Assembly (NCBI GenBank): GCA_027486005.1
Contig: JAIXPZ010000011.1
Location: 1-58,794 of the forward strand
Source: Legionellales bacterium
GTDB lineage: Bacteria > Pseudomonadota > Gammaproteobacteria > JAGOUN01
Reading direction: 5' to 3'
Length of the DNA: 58,794 nt
Part shown: one piece after another, positions 25,585 to 33,434 of the stretch
Position numbering within the stretch: the stretch's first letter is position 1
Layout of the letters: each line of letters opens with the position of its first letter
Made by a program: the position numbers and the translations under genes
The notes under the pieces: model-generated
What the model was told of the DNA's origin: nothing
Databases searched by the model: none
Seen by the model: the letters and a program-made list of their open reading frames with translations, nothing else

Positions 25585-26655
25585 ATGACTATGCACACTG
25601 ACCGCCCTCGCCTTCTCACTGGCGACACCCCAACAGGAAAACTACACTTAGGTCACTGGGTAGGTTCTTTGGAAAATCGAGTTAAGCTGCAAGAAAGTTA
25701 TGAGTGTTTTTTTATTATTGCCAACATTCATGCTTTTACAACGCGCGCCTCACAACCGGAAGATATTCGACAAAGTGTTCTTGATATCGCTTTAGATTAT
25801 TTGGGTGCAGGTATTGATCCACAAAAAAGCACCATATTCATTCAATCAGAAATCCCTGCAATTGCAGAACTTACCTATTTTTTTAGTATGCTAGTACCAT
25901 ATGCAGAGTTAATGCGTAACCCTACGATTAAAGATGAGATACGCGATAAAAACTTAGGCGATACTTATCCTTTCGGCTTTTTACTTTATCCAGTGGGACA
26001 AATTGCCGATATTTTAGCATTTCGACCTGACATTGTTCCGGTAGGTGAAGATCAACTGCCTCATTTAGAATTAACGCGTTTTGTGGCTAAAAAATTTAAT
26101 CAACTTTATTGCGGTATTGATTCGCATACTTTAGAAAAAGATTACCTCAGCGCAGGCGGTTTATTTCCGATTATTAAACCGCTATTAGGACGAGTAAAAC
26201 GTTTAGTCGGAACAGGTGCGCCAAACGCAGAAGGCAAATTACTTAAAATGAGTAAGTCCTTAAATAATGCGATTTTACTTTCTGATGATAACGATACGAT
26301 TCAGCAAAAAATAATGAAAATGTATACAGATCCTAATCGGCTTAAAGCAACAGACCCAGGCCAAACGGATAATAATCCTTTATGGATTTTTCATGAGATA
26401 TTTAATCCAGATACTCAGTGGGTGGAAGAAACTAAAATACTTTATCGTGCCGGTCAAATCGGCGATGTTGTTTGTAAGCGAAAATTAATCGAGACTATAG
26501 TAGAATTGATTTCGCCAATGCGCGAACGACGAGCGCATTATGCTTCTGACCCAGGCGAAGTATTACGTATTCTGCGCGAAGGAAATGCTAAAGCGAATGC
26601 ACAAGCAGAAATCACTCTCGCTTTAGCAAAAAAAGCCATGCATCAAGACTTCTAA
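25585..26655 (+). CDS. trpS: Tryptophanyl-tRNA synthetase
   Basis: A 356-residue class I synthetase. The HIGH-type motif is TGDTPTGKLHLGHWVGSL and the second is LLKMSKSLNNAI. YPVGQIADILAF and PVGEDQLPHLELTR are conserved TrpRS features. It lies 1 bp after the permease, so the two may share a transcript. Its last 33 bp overlap, tail to tail, the 3' end of aroE on the other strand. Confidence 0.96.
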   Translation: MTMHTDRPRLLTGDTPTGKLHLGHWVGSLENRVKLQESYECFFIIANIHAFTTRASQPEDIRQSVLDIALDYLGAGIDPQKSTIFIQSEIPAIAELTYFFSMLVPYAELMRNPTIKDEIRDKNLGDTYPFGFLLYPVGQIADILAFRPDIVPVGEDQLPHLELTRFVAKKFNQLYCGIDSHTLEKDYLSAGGLFPIIKPLLGRVKRLVGTGAPNAEGKLLKMSKSLNNAILLSDDNDTIQQKIMKMYTDPNRLKATDPGQTDNNPLWIFHEIFNPDTQWVEETKILYRAGQIGDVVCKRKLIETIVELISPMRERRAHYASDPGEVLRILREGNAKANAQAEITLALAKKAMHQDF

Positions 26656-27483
26656 TAACTCTGTTTTTTGAACAGGACGGACACCGTGCCACTGATAAAA
26701 AGCTTCTGCAGCCTGCTCTATCAGCATACCTAAACCGTCACAACTCAATATACCATGATTGTTAGCCCAACGAGTAAATACCGTTTCACGGCTTTTATCA
26801 TAAACCAAGTCGTAGCATAAACTGCTCGAGTGCAAAATTGCAGGAGTAATTTTTGGGAGCTGATTGGATAAACTCAGCGGAGTGGCATTGATGATTAGGT
26901 CAAAGGGTTCTAATAACTTCTCATAAGATAGGCCAGAGACTCGATGATTAAGACTGGGCCCCAGCCTGGGCTGGGATGACACTTCGTTTGAGGGAGCTAT
27001 CGTCCATTTTTCTGGATTTCGACTAGCAACAATAATTTTTTTGGGAGATTCTGCCAACAAAGCTGGTAAAATACCTTTCGTTGCACCGCCTGATCCTAAA
27101 ATGAGAATATGCTTACCCGCAATATTTTGTTTTTGATTTTGTATTAAATCCTGAACCAAACCGACGCCATCAGTGTTATCTCCCCGGATGCCACCAGAAA
27201 ACGGCATTAGAGTATTCACCGCTCCTGCCAAACGCGCTCGCTCGGTTAATGTATCGGCTAAAGCAAATGCTCTTTGTTTAAAAGGCAAAGTAATATTTAA
27301 CCCCGACCCACCTTGTTTAAAAAAATCTTTAACAAAATCTTCAAAAGCTGTGCCTTCTGTTTCAACGCAAAATTTATCATAGCGCAGATTAATGCCACAT
27401 TGTTCAGCAAATATAGGATGAATGCGTGGAGATAAACTGTGCGTGATAGGATTACCCACTACAGCAAAGTATTTTAGTTTCAT
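26623..27483 (-). CDS. aroE: Shikimate dehydrogenase
   Basis: A 286-residue NADP-dependent enzyme of aromatic amino acid synthesis. Substrate and cofactor motifs are present: GNPITHSLSPRIH, GSGLNITLPFKQRA, AVNTL, DNTDGVGLV and LILGSGGATKGI. It is about 14 residues longer than E. coli AroE. The extra length falls in a loop (EVSSQPRLGPSL), encoded by a dispersed palindromic repeat at 26951-26979. The reading frame is intact and the loop lies outside the motifs, so the enzyme is probably active. Confidence 0.95.
   Translation of the reverse strand: MKLKYFAVVGNPITHSLSPRIHPIFAEQCGINLRYDKFCVETEGTAFEDFVKDFFKQGGSGLNITLPFKQRAFALADTLTERARLAGAVNTLMPFSGGIRGDNTDGVGLVQDLIQNQKQNIAGKHILILGSGGATKGILPALLAESPKKIIVASRNPEKWTIAPSNEVSSQPRLGPSLNHRVSGLSYEKLLEPFDLIINATPLSLSNQLPKITPAILHSSSLCYDLVYDKSRETVFTRWANNHGILSCDGLGMLIEQAAEAFYQWHGVRPVQKTELLEVLMHGFFC
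26951..26979. repeat. Dispersed palindromic repeat inside aroE
   Basis: 29 bp matching 55598-55626 (reverse complement) with five differences. It contains the CCCAGCC/GGCTGGG palindrome of the widespread CCAGC..GCTGG repeat type. It is translated in frame as part of AroE. Confidence 0.8.
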
Positions 27484-27554
27484 AAATCACAGAATAAGTT
27501 TAAGATCTTCGCGTTTAAGTATACGCAGATCTTCTTTGGTTTGGGAGCGGACAC

Positions 27555-28772
27555 ATGAAAAATACTCGCAACATTTTTGTTCTCTTCATAACAATGATCT
27601 TTGGCAATGCCAGCGAACGGATCATTTTCCCTTTATTCGCGTTAGTATTTTTTGATTTACACTCTCACCTGCTCACCAATGATATTTCTCTCGACACCAG
27701 AAGCTACTGGTATGGCTTATGCATGGCGATTCCCAGCGTGGCTAGCTTTATTGCGGCGCCATTACTCAGTTGCTTATCAGATCGTTTTGGGCGAAAAAAG
27801 CTTCTACTCCTTTCACTATCTGGCACCATGGTTTCAGGGGTTGTCACCAGCATAGCTGTTTTATCTTCTTCTATTTATCTATTTATTTTCGGTATATTTA
27901 TTCAAGGTTTATTTTGTCGGACTAATCCTCTAGCACAAGCAACGATTGGTGATATCACCACCGGTAAAGATAAGTTACTCACCATGGGATATTTGCAAAG
28001 CATGATCGCTTTCGGGGCTTTTTTAGGTCCTATCATGGGGGGATATTGCGCCACCCTCTATTTCGCTCAGCTGAATTTTTCCACGCCATTTTTTCTTTCT
28101 GCTATTCTCAGCGCTGTAGGCATTTTAGTATGCTATTTCTTCTTTAAAGAAACTCTCGTCACGCCACATAAAACAGCTTCACTGCGTTTAATCTTTGGTA
28201 GCGTCGTATTATTTAGAGATACATTAGGTCTTGCCGCTATTCTTGCTTGCGGGCAAATCACTTGGAGCTTTTATTATCAATATGCTCCCGCCGCATTAAA
28301 ACTTACTGGACAGTTTTCCGCTGGCAGTATTGGATTATTCGTGGGATTAATGGCGCTCTGGGTCGCTTTAGGCAGCTCATTAGGCATTCATTTTCTCCGC
28401 AATCGTTTTACACTTTTTTCTTGCTTGAAAATTGGATTATCACTGCAATGCCTTGGAGGATTACTGGTGATTATCGCTTTTTACGCGCATTGGTCTTGGC
28501 TAATTTGGCTCAGCAGCGTACCAGCCGCGGCAGGTGATGTCGTCGCTTTTGGTGTACTTTCTACCGCTTATTCTAATCGCTATCAACATCAACAAGGACA
28601 AGCTATGGGCGCCTGTTATTTAAACGCAGCACTAATGTGGACAATCACTGGATTACTAGGCGGATATCTAATTTCGCTCTTTGATACTCTGCCGTTAATC
28701 ATCGCACCACTTGGGGTCATTTTAGCGTTGATGCTCATACGAAGACCCATTGTACGCGAGCAGTTTGAGTAG
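27555..28772 (+). CDS. MFS drug exporter, TetA-like
   Basis: A 405-residue protein with about 12 membrane spans. The motif between helices 2 and 3 is LSDRFGRKKLLLLS, as in tetracycline/H+ antiporters. PLAQATIGDITTGKDK and LGPIMGGYCA fit motif C of the drug:H+ exporters. The substrate is not predictable. Its final 12 codons (IRRPIVREQFE and stop) recur in altered form 1.4 kb downstream, beyond the HigBA and MazEF modules. It is divergent from aroE. Confidence 0.9.
   Translation: MKNTRNIFVLFITMIFGNASERIIFPLFALVFFDLHSHLLTNDISLDTRSYWYGLCMAIPSVASFIAAPLLSCLSDRFGRKKLLLLSLSGTMVSGVVTSIAVLSSSIYLFIFGIFIQGLFCRTNPLAQATIGDITTGKDKLLTMGYLQSMIAFGAFLGPIMGGYCATLYFAQLNFSTPFFLSAILSAVGILVCYFFFKETLVTPHKTASLRLIFGSVVLFRDTLGLAAILACGQITWSFYYQYAPAALKLTGQFSAGSIGLFVGLMALWVALGSSLGIHFLRNRFTLFSCLKIGLSLQCLGGLLVIIAFYAHWSWLIWLSSVPAAAGDVVAFGVLSTAYSNRYQHQQGQAMGACYLNAALMWTITGLLGGYLISLFDTLPLIIAPLGVILALMLIRRPIVREQFE
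28746..28768. repeat. MFS-gene 3' end, copy attached to the gene
   Basis: The first 23 bp of the last segment match 30148-30170 at 21 of 23 positions. The similarity extends about 20 bp further upstream with small indels. The two copies bracket HigBA and MazEF. Confidence 0.75.
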
Positions 28773-28786
28773 GATTGAAAAAGCTA

Positions 28787-28814
28787 TTGAAAATACTCCT
28801 TTAAAGTGTATAAT
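28787..28814 (+). promoter_or_regulatory. Sigma70-type promoter for higBA
   Basis: TTGAAA (28787-28792), a 16-bp spacer and a perfect TATAAT (28809-28814) lie 41 bp before the toxin start codon. Confidence 0.6.
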
Positions 28815-28855
28815 TTCAAGTAATTGAGAACAGAGTGTTCATAGCCAAGTTAAAT

Positions 28856-29137
28856 ATGAAAACTGCGGATATTGTACGGTACTCAGCAAACATTCAGAAA
28901 GAGTTAAAAAAATTGCCGCAGCATATTGCTGAAAAACTAAAGATGTGGGCAAAAACCGTTAATTATCATGGCATTGCTGAGGCGCGCTTATGCAAGGGTT
29001 ATCATGATGAACCACTGAAAGGTGAAAGAAAAGGCCAACGATCTATTCGATTGAGCAAAGCATACCGTGCTTTTTATATTGAAGATAAGGATACCATTAC
29101 AATCACCGTAATCGAAGTCAATAAACATGAATACTAA
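28856..29137 (+). CDS. HigB/RelE-like toxin
   Basis: A 93-residue protein from ATG 28856 (a GTG at 28835 is also open). The pattern is that of short HigB/RelE toxins followed by an Xre antitoxin: YSANIQKELKKLPQHIAEKLKMW, then GYHDEPLKGERKGQRSIRLSKAYRAFYI. The ending ITVIEVNKHEY is common in this group. It overlaps the next gene by 11 bp, giving the toxin-first order. Confidence 0.87.
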   Translation: MKTADIVRYSANIQKELKKLPQHIAEKLKMWAKTVNYHGIAEARLCKGYHDEPLKGERKGQRSIRLSKAYRAFYIEDKDTITITVIEVNKHEY

Positions 29138-29459
29138 AAGTTTGGTTAAAAAATTAGATAAAATTAGCGGCGCTGATGAATCGCTGGGAAAAGTAATTCG
29201 CAGCATCCGACTTTGCGAAGAAGAAACGCTGAAAAATTTTGCTGAGACTCTAGGTATGACAGTCTCTTATTTAAGTGATTTGGAAAATGGTAGAAAGCTT
29301 GCCAGCGCACAAAAAGCTTATGCGTATGCCGAAAAATTGGGATACTCAACCAAAGAATTTGTTCGCCTTGCCCTACAAGATGAGGCGAATAAATTTATGG
29401 CAAAGAAAGGATTTTACACAAGGATTATTTTAAACTTTCAACAAGCTTCCTTCGCATAA
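29127..29459 (+). CDS. HigA-like Xre-family antitoxin
   Basis: A 110-residue helix-turn-helix protein. The DNA-binding part is IRLCEEETLKNFAETLGMTVSYLSDLENGRKLASAQKAYAYAEKLG. It overlaps the toxin gene by 11 bp. The C-terminal region (VRLALQDEANKFMAKKGFY) is typical of this antitoxin class. It probably represses the promoter at 28787-28814. It converges on the MazF gene. Confidence 0.87.
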   Translation: MNTKSLVKKLDKISGADESLGKVIRSIRLCEEETLKNFAETLGMTVSYLSDLENGRKLASAQKAYAYAEKLGYSTKEFVRLALQDEANKFMAKKGFYTRIILNFQQASFA

Positions 29460-29492
29460 ATTCAAGAAACCCAGCGCATACGATCAATTTAG

Positions 29493-29828
29493 CTAACTAA
29501 TAATTTCATTCAACCCTTCTAATATCTTATTCATTTCTGATAAAGGCACATGCCCTATTTTTTTGTCCAACCTTAACGTCGACAAGGTTCTAATCTGACT
29601 GATTTTCACCCAAGATTTTTGTTGCTGCAGCGCCTCTTCTAATAGATAAGTGAGCGGAAAACCTGCTTTTTGCAACTGACTAGTTAAAGCCAGAGCGATA
29701 ACTGTTCCAGACTTCTCATTAAAAATCTTATGACTCAGAATCAACACTGGCCGTCTTCCAGATTGCTCACGCCCTTTTGTTGGCTCCAAGTCAGCCCAAA
29801 AAATATCGCCTCTTAATATTTCGACCAC
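29493..29828 (-). CDS. mazF: MazF/PemK-family endoribonuclease toxin
   Basis: A 111-residue toxin with the MazF pattern: ILRGDIFWADLEPTKGREQSGRRPVLILSHKIFNEKSGTVIALALTSQ and VKISQIRTLSTLRLDKKIGHV. The start is GTG 29828, with AGGAG at 29836-29840, seven bases upstream. Ten further N-terminal residues to 29855 are unlikely. It overlaps its antitoxin gene by 16 bp. MazF enzymes cut single-stranded RNA at short specific sequences. Confidence 0.92.
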   Translation of the reverse strand: MVEILRGDIFWADLEPTKGREQSGRRPVLILSHKIFNEKSGTVIALALTSQLQKAGFPLTYLLEEALQQQKSWVKISQIRTLSTLRLDKKIGHVPLSEMNKILEGLNEIIS

Positions 29829-30064
29829 TCTTCTTCTCCTTCGATATCCCGCCATTCATCGGCCAACTGTCTTTCATAGGCAAAGTCTAACTTACTGCAT
29901 TCTTCGGCTAATCGACTATGCTCTAAACGACCTACGGCTTCTTCTACTACAGACTGAATCGCCTGACTACGATTTTTAAAATGTTTTTTTTGAATAAACG
30001 CATCAAGCCGATCAAGCAAACCACTGTCAATTGAAATGGCAATTTTCGATGCTATTGCATTCAT
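29813..30064 (-). CDS. MazE-type ribbon-helix-helix antitoxin
   Basis: An 83-residue protein with the N-terminal ribbon-helix-helix ASKIAISIDSGLLDRLDAFIQKKHFKNRSQAIQSVVEEAV and an acidic tail (EWRDIEGEEEWSKY) suited to covering MazF. This is the CopG-like kind of MazF partner and differs from the AbrB-like MazE of E. coli. It starts the two-gene operon. Confidence 0.85.
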   Translation of the reverse strand: MNAIASKIAISIDSGLLDRLDAFIQKKHFKNRSQAIQSVVEEAVGRLEHSRLAEECSKLDFAYERQLADEWRDIEGEEEWSKY

Positions 30065-30139
30065 ACAATCTCCTCTTAATATAATAATTCATACTTTTAT
30101 CATACTTTGGATTGGGCAAAAATACAACTGATGAGGCCA

Positions 30140-30655
30140 TCAAGAGTCCCATCGTACGCGACCAGTTTGATTGACGATGATTTCCATGGACACATTTGAT
30201 TGATCATAAAAACGAAAAGTACCATTTTGATAATCACTGCTTCCTTCGGGTGAAAATTGAAAATAGGCTCGCTCGGGAAAGCTAGAAAAAGTGATATGAC
30301 AATCTTGCCGGCCTGAGTGTATCTTTAGAATTTGAGCCGCTGTTTCCAACCCAATCTTGTCAGAATTTTTGAAAATAACCCAACCATCACACCAGGTATT
30401 GGTGACGATATCTAATTGATTATTATACGGCTGTATCGTCACCGGGATATTTAGAACGATCGCCTCGAGCCGCGCCCATTTCAGGTCATGGTAAAGTTGC
30501 TGCATAAAAATCCGTTGTTTTCTATGTTCAAAAAAATTAGAGAACTCTTGCGCGCTAAACAACGCCACAATAAGAACAATAGCCAGCGTTATCATAAGCT
30601 CGACTAGCGAAAACCCTGCTTGGCGGTATTTATAAGTAATCATATATTTTGACAT
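30140..30655 (-). CDS. Type II secretion/type IV pilus minor pseudopilin, GspH/FimT-like
   Basis: About 171 residues from ATG 30655 (an ATG at 30643 is equally possible). The prepilin cleavage site is QAGFSLVELMITLAIVLIVALF, cut by PilD before Phe. The C-terminal pattern ends in NQTGRVRWDS, as in GspH/FimT proteins. It would be a minor pilin of a type IV pilus or type II system; no partner genes adjoin. Its last 11 codons overlap, on the other strand, a degenerate copy of the MFS-gene 3' end. Confidence 0.85.
   Translation of the reverse strand: MSKYMITYKYRQAGFSLVELMITLAIVLIVALFSAQEFSNFFEHRKQRIFMQQLYHDLKWARLEAIVLNIPVTIQPYNNQLDIVTNTWCDGWVIFKNSDKIGLETAAQILKIHSGRQDCHITFSSFPERAYFQFSPEGSSDYQNGTFRFYDQSNVSMEIIVNQTGRVRWDS
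30148..30170. repeat. Detached copy of the MFS-gene 3' end
   Basis: On the plus strand this region reads IKSPIVRDQFD and a stop (30172-30174), against IRRPIVREQFE and a stop at the end of the MFS gene. The DNA core matches at 21 of 23 bases. It lies within the 3' end of the convergent gspH/fimT-like gene. Confidence 0.72.
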
Positions 30656-30714
30656 GATCCTCAGTTGAGATATGATGATGGAATAACCTTGTAAAATGAG
30701 CCAGCCACAAGAAG

Positions 30715-32301
30715 ATGTATAAAATAAAATCAGTATCTGTCGCGGCATTGACGCTTCTTTTGCTGAACGCTTGCACGATGGTAGGGCCGGATTATAAAAA
30801 GCCAGAAACACAGGTCGATGACCAATGGATGAATGCTAATGGCAGCAGTGGTAATCATGGCGCGAATACCAGCAAGACGCAAGATGCTGCGTGGTGGAAA
30901 TCTTTCAATGATCCTGTGCTCAATAACCTGATTGAAGAAGGTTATAAAAATAATTTGAGCTTACAAAGTACTGGTATGAACGTACTGCAAGCACGCGCCT
31001 TATTAGCACAATCCGTTGGCGAGCTTTACCCACAACAACAAAGTCTATCAGCAGATTACACTCGCCAAAGCATGGGTAGCGGAGGTGTCGATAGTGATAC
31101 ACGTAGCTCTACTTTTGATATTGCCTCGACGAATCTGCAAGCGAGTTGGGAGCCTGATTTCTGGGGTAAATATCGCCGCGCTATTCGAGCGGATGATGCC
31201 AGCTTCTTATCATCACTCGCGGCTTATGATGATGCATTAGTCTCGCTAACAGCAGAAATTGGCACGAGTTACGTCGCCATACGCATGTACCAAGCACAGA
31301 TTGCTGTCACCGAGAAAAACATTGCCGTACAAAAAGAAAGTTTAGATCTTGTCCAAAATCGTTATCAATTAGGCCAAATCAGTGAATCAGATGTCGAGCA
31401 AGCAATCACTTCCCTCTCTCAAACAGAAGCCAGCCTCCCGCCAATAAAAACAAATCTTCAAAAAGAAAAAGACGCTCTGGCGGTATTGCTAGGGACCACT
31501 CCGAAAAAAGTAGATGGCTTACTGTTGCCGAAACAAGCAAACACTAAATCGAATAAAATTCCCGTAGCACCTTCTTCGATTGCTGTAGGTATTCCGAAAG
31601 ATATTTTGAGGCAACGGCCAGATGTTCGCCAAGCAGAACTTGAGGCGATAGCACAGTCAGAGGGGATTGGCGCGATAAAAGCGCAGTTATACCCTGCCTT
31701 TTCATTGATAGGAAGCTTTGGTTATTCTGCTTCAAACATGAATGACTCATCGACTAATGACATTTTTCAATGGTCTAATCGCACCTACTCAATCGGCCCC
31801 TCTCTATCTTTGCCACTTCTTAATTATGGTCAAATCACCAATCAAGTGCGTCAGCAAGATGCAGTGTTTCAACAGGCTATTTTCAATTACCAAAATGCGG
31901 TATTAAGCGCACAAAAAGAAGTGCAAGACGGTATTGTCAGTTATGTTGAAGCACAAAAAACGTTAAAATCTATGACCGCCGCTAATACGGCCGCGCTGAA
32001 AAAAACACAACTCACTTTAATTCGTTATCAAGAAGGCGAAGTCGATTATTCCGATGTGTTAAACGCGGAAGTTGACCAACTGAATGTACAACTCTCTTTA
32101 ACTAATGCGCAAGGCAGTGTTCCTCAAGATGTCATTTCACTCTATCGCGCCTTGGGCGGCGGTTGGCAAATCCGTCAAGGCCATGATGTTGTATCGGACG
32201 ATGTGAAAAAACAAATGTCGGATCGTAGCAATTGGGGGGATATGCTGAATACAAATTCTGATGCAGACAAACCTCCGTCCTCCGTTTTACCTAGCTGGTG
32301 A
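30715..32301 (+). CDS. RND efflux outer-membrane lipoprotein, OprM/NodT family
   Basis: A 528-residue outer-membrane factor. The lipobox is LLNAC (Cys20), followed by TMVGPDYKKPE, the classical NodT/OprM N-terminus. The two repeated coiled-coil halves and the motifs ASWEPDFWGKYRRAIRA and LRQRPDVRQAELEA are present. It forms the trimeric exit channel of the pump encoded by the next two genes. The adaptor gene begins next to the stop codon (about 5 bp). Confidence 0.93.
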   Translation: MYKIKSVSVAALTLLLLNACTMVGPDYKKPETQVDDQWMNANGSSGNHGANTSKTQDAAWWKSFNDPVLNNLIEEGYKNNLSLQSTGMNVLQARALLAQSVGELYPQQQSLSADYTRQSMGSGGVDSDTRSSTFDIASTNLQASWEPDFWGKYRRAIRADDASFLSSLAAYDDALVSLTAEIGTSYVAIRMYQAQIAVTEKNIAVQKESLDLVQNRYQLGQISESDVEQAITSLSQTEASLPPIKTNLQKEKDALAVLLGTTPKKVDGLLLPKQANTKSNKIPVAPSSIAVGIPKDILRQRPDVRQAELEAIAQSEGIGAIKAQLYPAFSLIGSFGYSASNMNDSSTNDIFQWSNRTYSIGPSLSLPLLNYGQITNQVRQQDAVFQQAIFNYQNAVLSAQKEVQDGIVSYVEAQKTLKSMTAANTAALKKTQLTLIRYQEGEVDYSDVLNAEVDQLNVQLSLTNAQGSVPQDVISLYRALGGGWQIRQGHDVVSDDVKKQMSDRSNWGDMLNTNSDADKPPSSVLPSW

Positions 32302-32306
32302 TAAAA

Positions 32307-33434
32307 ATGATGCAATTAAAAATGAATAAAATAACCTGTTTGCTATTACTAGCTTTGTTAAGCGCCGGCTGCGATAAGAAAAATGATCGCCCACCGCCTC
32401 CATCGGTAACAGTCGCCAAACCTGTGATATCGCAAATAACCCCTTATCTTATAGAAACTGGAAATACCGTAGCTTATAACTCTGTCGATTTAGTTGCTCG
32501 AGTCTCTGGCTACCTAGACTCTTATAACTTCAAAGATGGTAGTGTTGTCAAAAAAGGCGATTTGCTATTTGTCATCCAACCTCAACCTTATATTGACGAC
32601 GTTATAGAGGCAAAAGCAACACTGGAGTCAAACATCGCGGCTTTTACTTACGACGAACAAGAATACAAACGTCAAGAAAAAATGTATAAAAAACACGCCA
32701 CCTCGCTCGCAGAATTACAGCAGTGGTTAGCGACTCGTGACGAAGCAGCTGCCGCAGTTAAAAGCGCCACTGCAAGCTTAAATAGTGCCGAAATTACTTA
32801 TAGTTACACACACGTATTATCACCCATCGACGGACGCATTGGACGCCATCTTATTGACCCAGGCAATTTAGTCGGTAACGGTGAGGCAACTGAATTAGCT
32901 TCGATACAACAAATTGATCCGATTTATGTTTATTTCAATGTCAATGAATTGGACTTATTGGAAATTCGAAAACTGGCGCGAAAAGCAGAATTTAAATCTT
33001 CGCAAATCAATGAAATCCCCATTGAAGTTGCATTACAAAATGAAAAAGGGTTTCCTCACAAAGGTCATCTGGATTTTGTCGCAACAGAATTAGAAGCTTC
33101 CACGGGCACCATTCAATTGCGAGGCATTTTACACAATAAAAACCTCAAGCTCTTGCCTGGACTATTCGCTAAAGTACGTATTGCCTTGGCTAAACCAGCT
33201 TCACAATTAACAATACCAGACACCGCAATCATGGCAGATCAGATTGGCCCTTATGTTTTTACACTTGGCGCCGATAACAAAGTCCACCAAGTGCATGTCA
33301 CCACTGGCAGCACCGAAAACGGTAGAACTGTCGTTGTCAAAGGGCTTAAAGCAGAAGACACCGTGATCGTGGAAGGGATACAAAATGCTACGCCAGGCGG
33401 TGAAGTGACGCCGACGGAGACGACATCAGCATGA
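32307..33434 (+). CDS. RND efflux periplasmic adaptor (AcrA/MexA-like)
   Basis: A membrane-fusion lipoprotein of about 375 residues. The signal ends in LLSAGC. Lipoyl half-motifs (SVVKKGDLLFVIQPQPYIDDV and SYTHVLSPIDGRIGRHLIDPGNLVG) flank a helical hairpin, with the beta-barrel and membrane-proximal parts following. The ATG at 32307 has GGTGA upstream; GTG 32298 or ATG 32322 are possible. It bridges the inner-membrane pump and the outer channel. The pump gene overlaps its end by 4 bp. Confidence 0.93.
   Translation: MMQLKMNKITCLLLLALLSAGCDKKNDRPPPPSVTVAKPVISQITPYLIETGNTVAYNSVDLVARVSGYLDSYNFKDGSVVKKGDLLFVIQPQPYIDDVIEAKATLESNIAAFTYDEQEYKRQEKMYKKHATSLAELQQWLATRDEAAAAVKSATASLNSAEITYSYTHVLSPIDGRIGRHLIDPGNLVGNGEATELASIQQIDPIYVYFNVNELDLLEIRKLARKAEFKSSQINEIPIEVALQNEKGFPHKGHLDFVATELEASTGTIQLRGILHNKNLKLLPGLFAKVRIALAKPASQLTIPDTAIMADQIGPYVFTLGADNKVHQVHVTTGSTENGRTVVVKGLKAEDTVIVEGIQNATPGGEVTPTETTSA

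Noticed and set aside
30656-30811. N-terminal extension of the pseudopilin frame
   Set aside because: Prepilins have a short leader before the G/F cleavage site; the extension also runs into the oprM-like gene.
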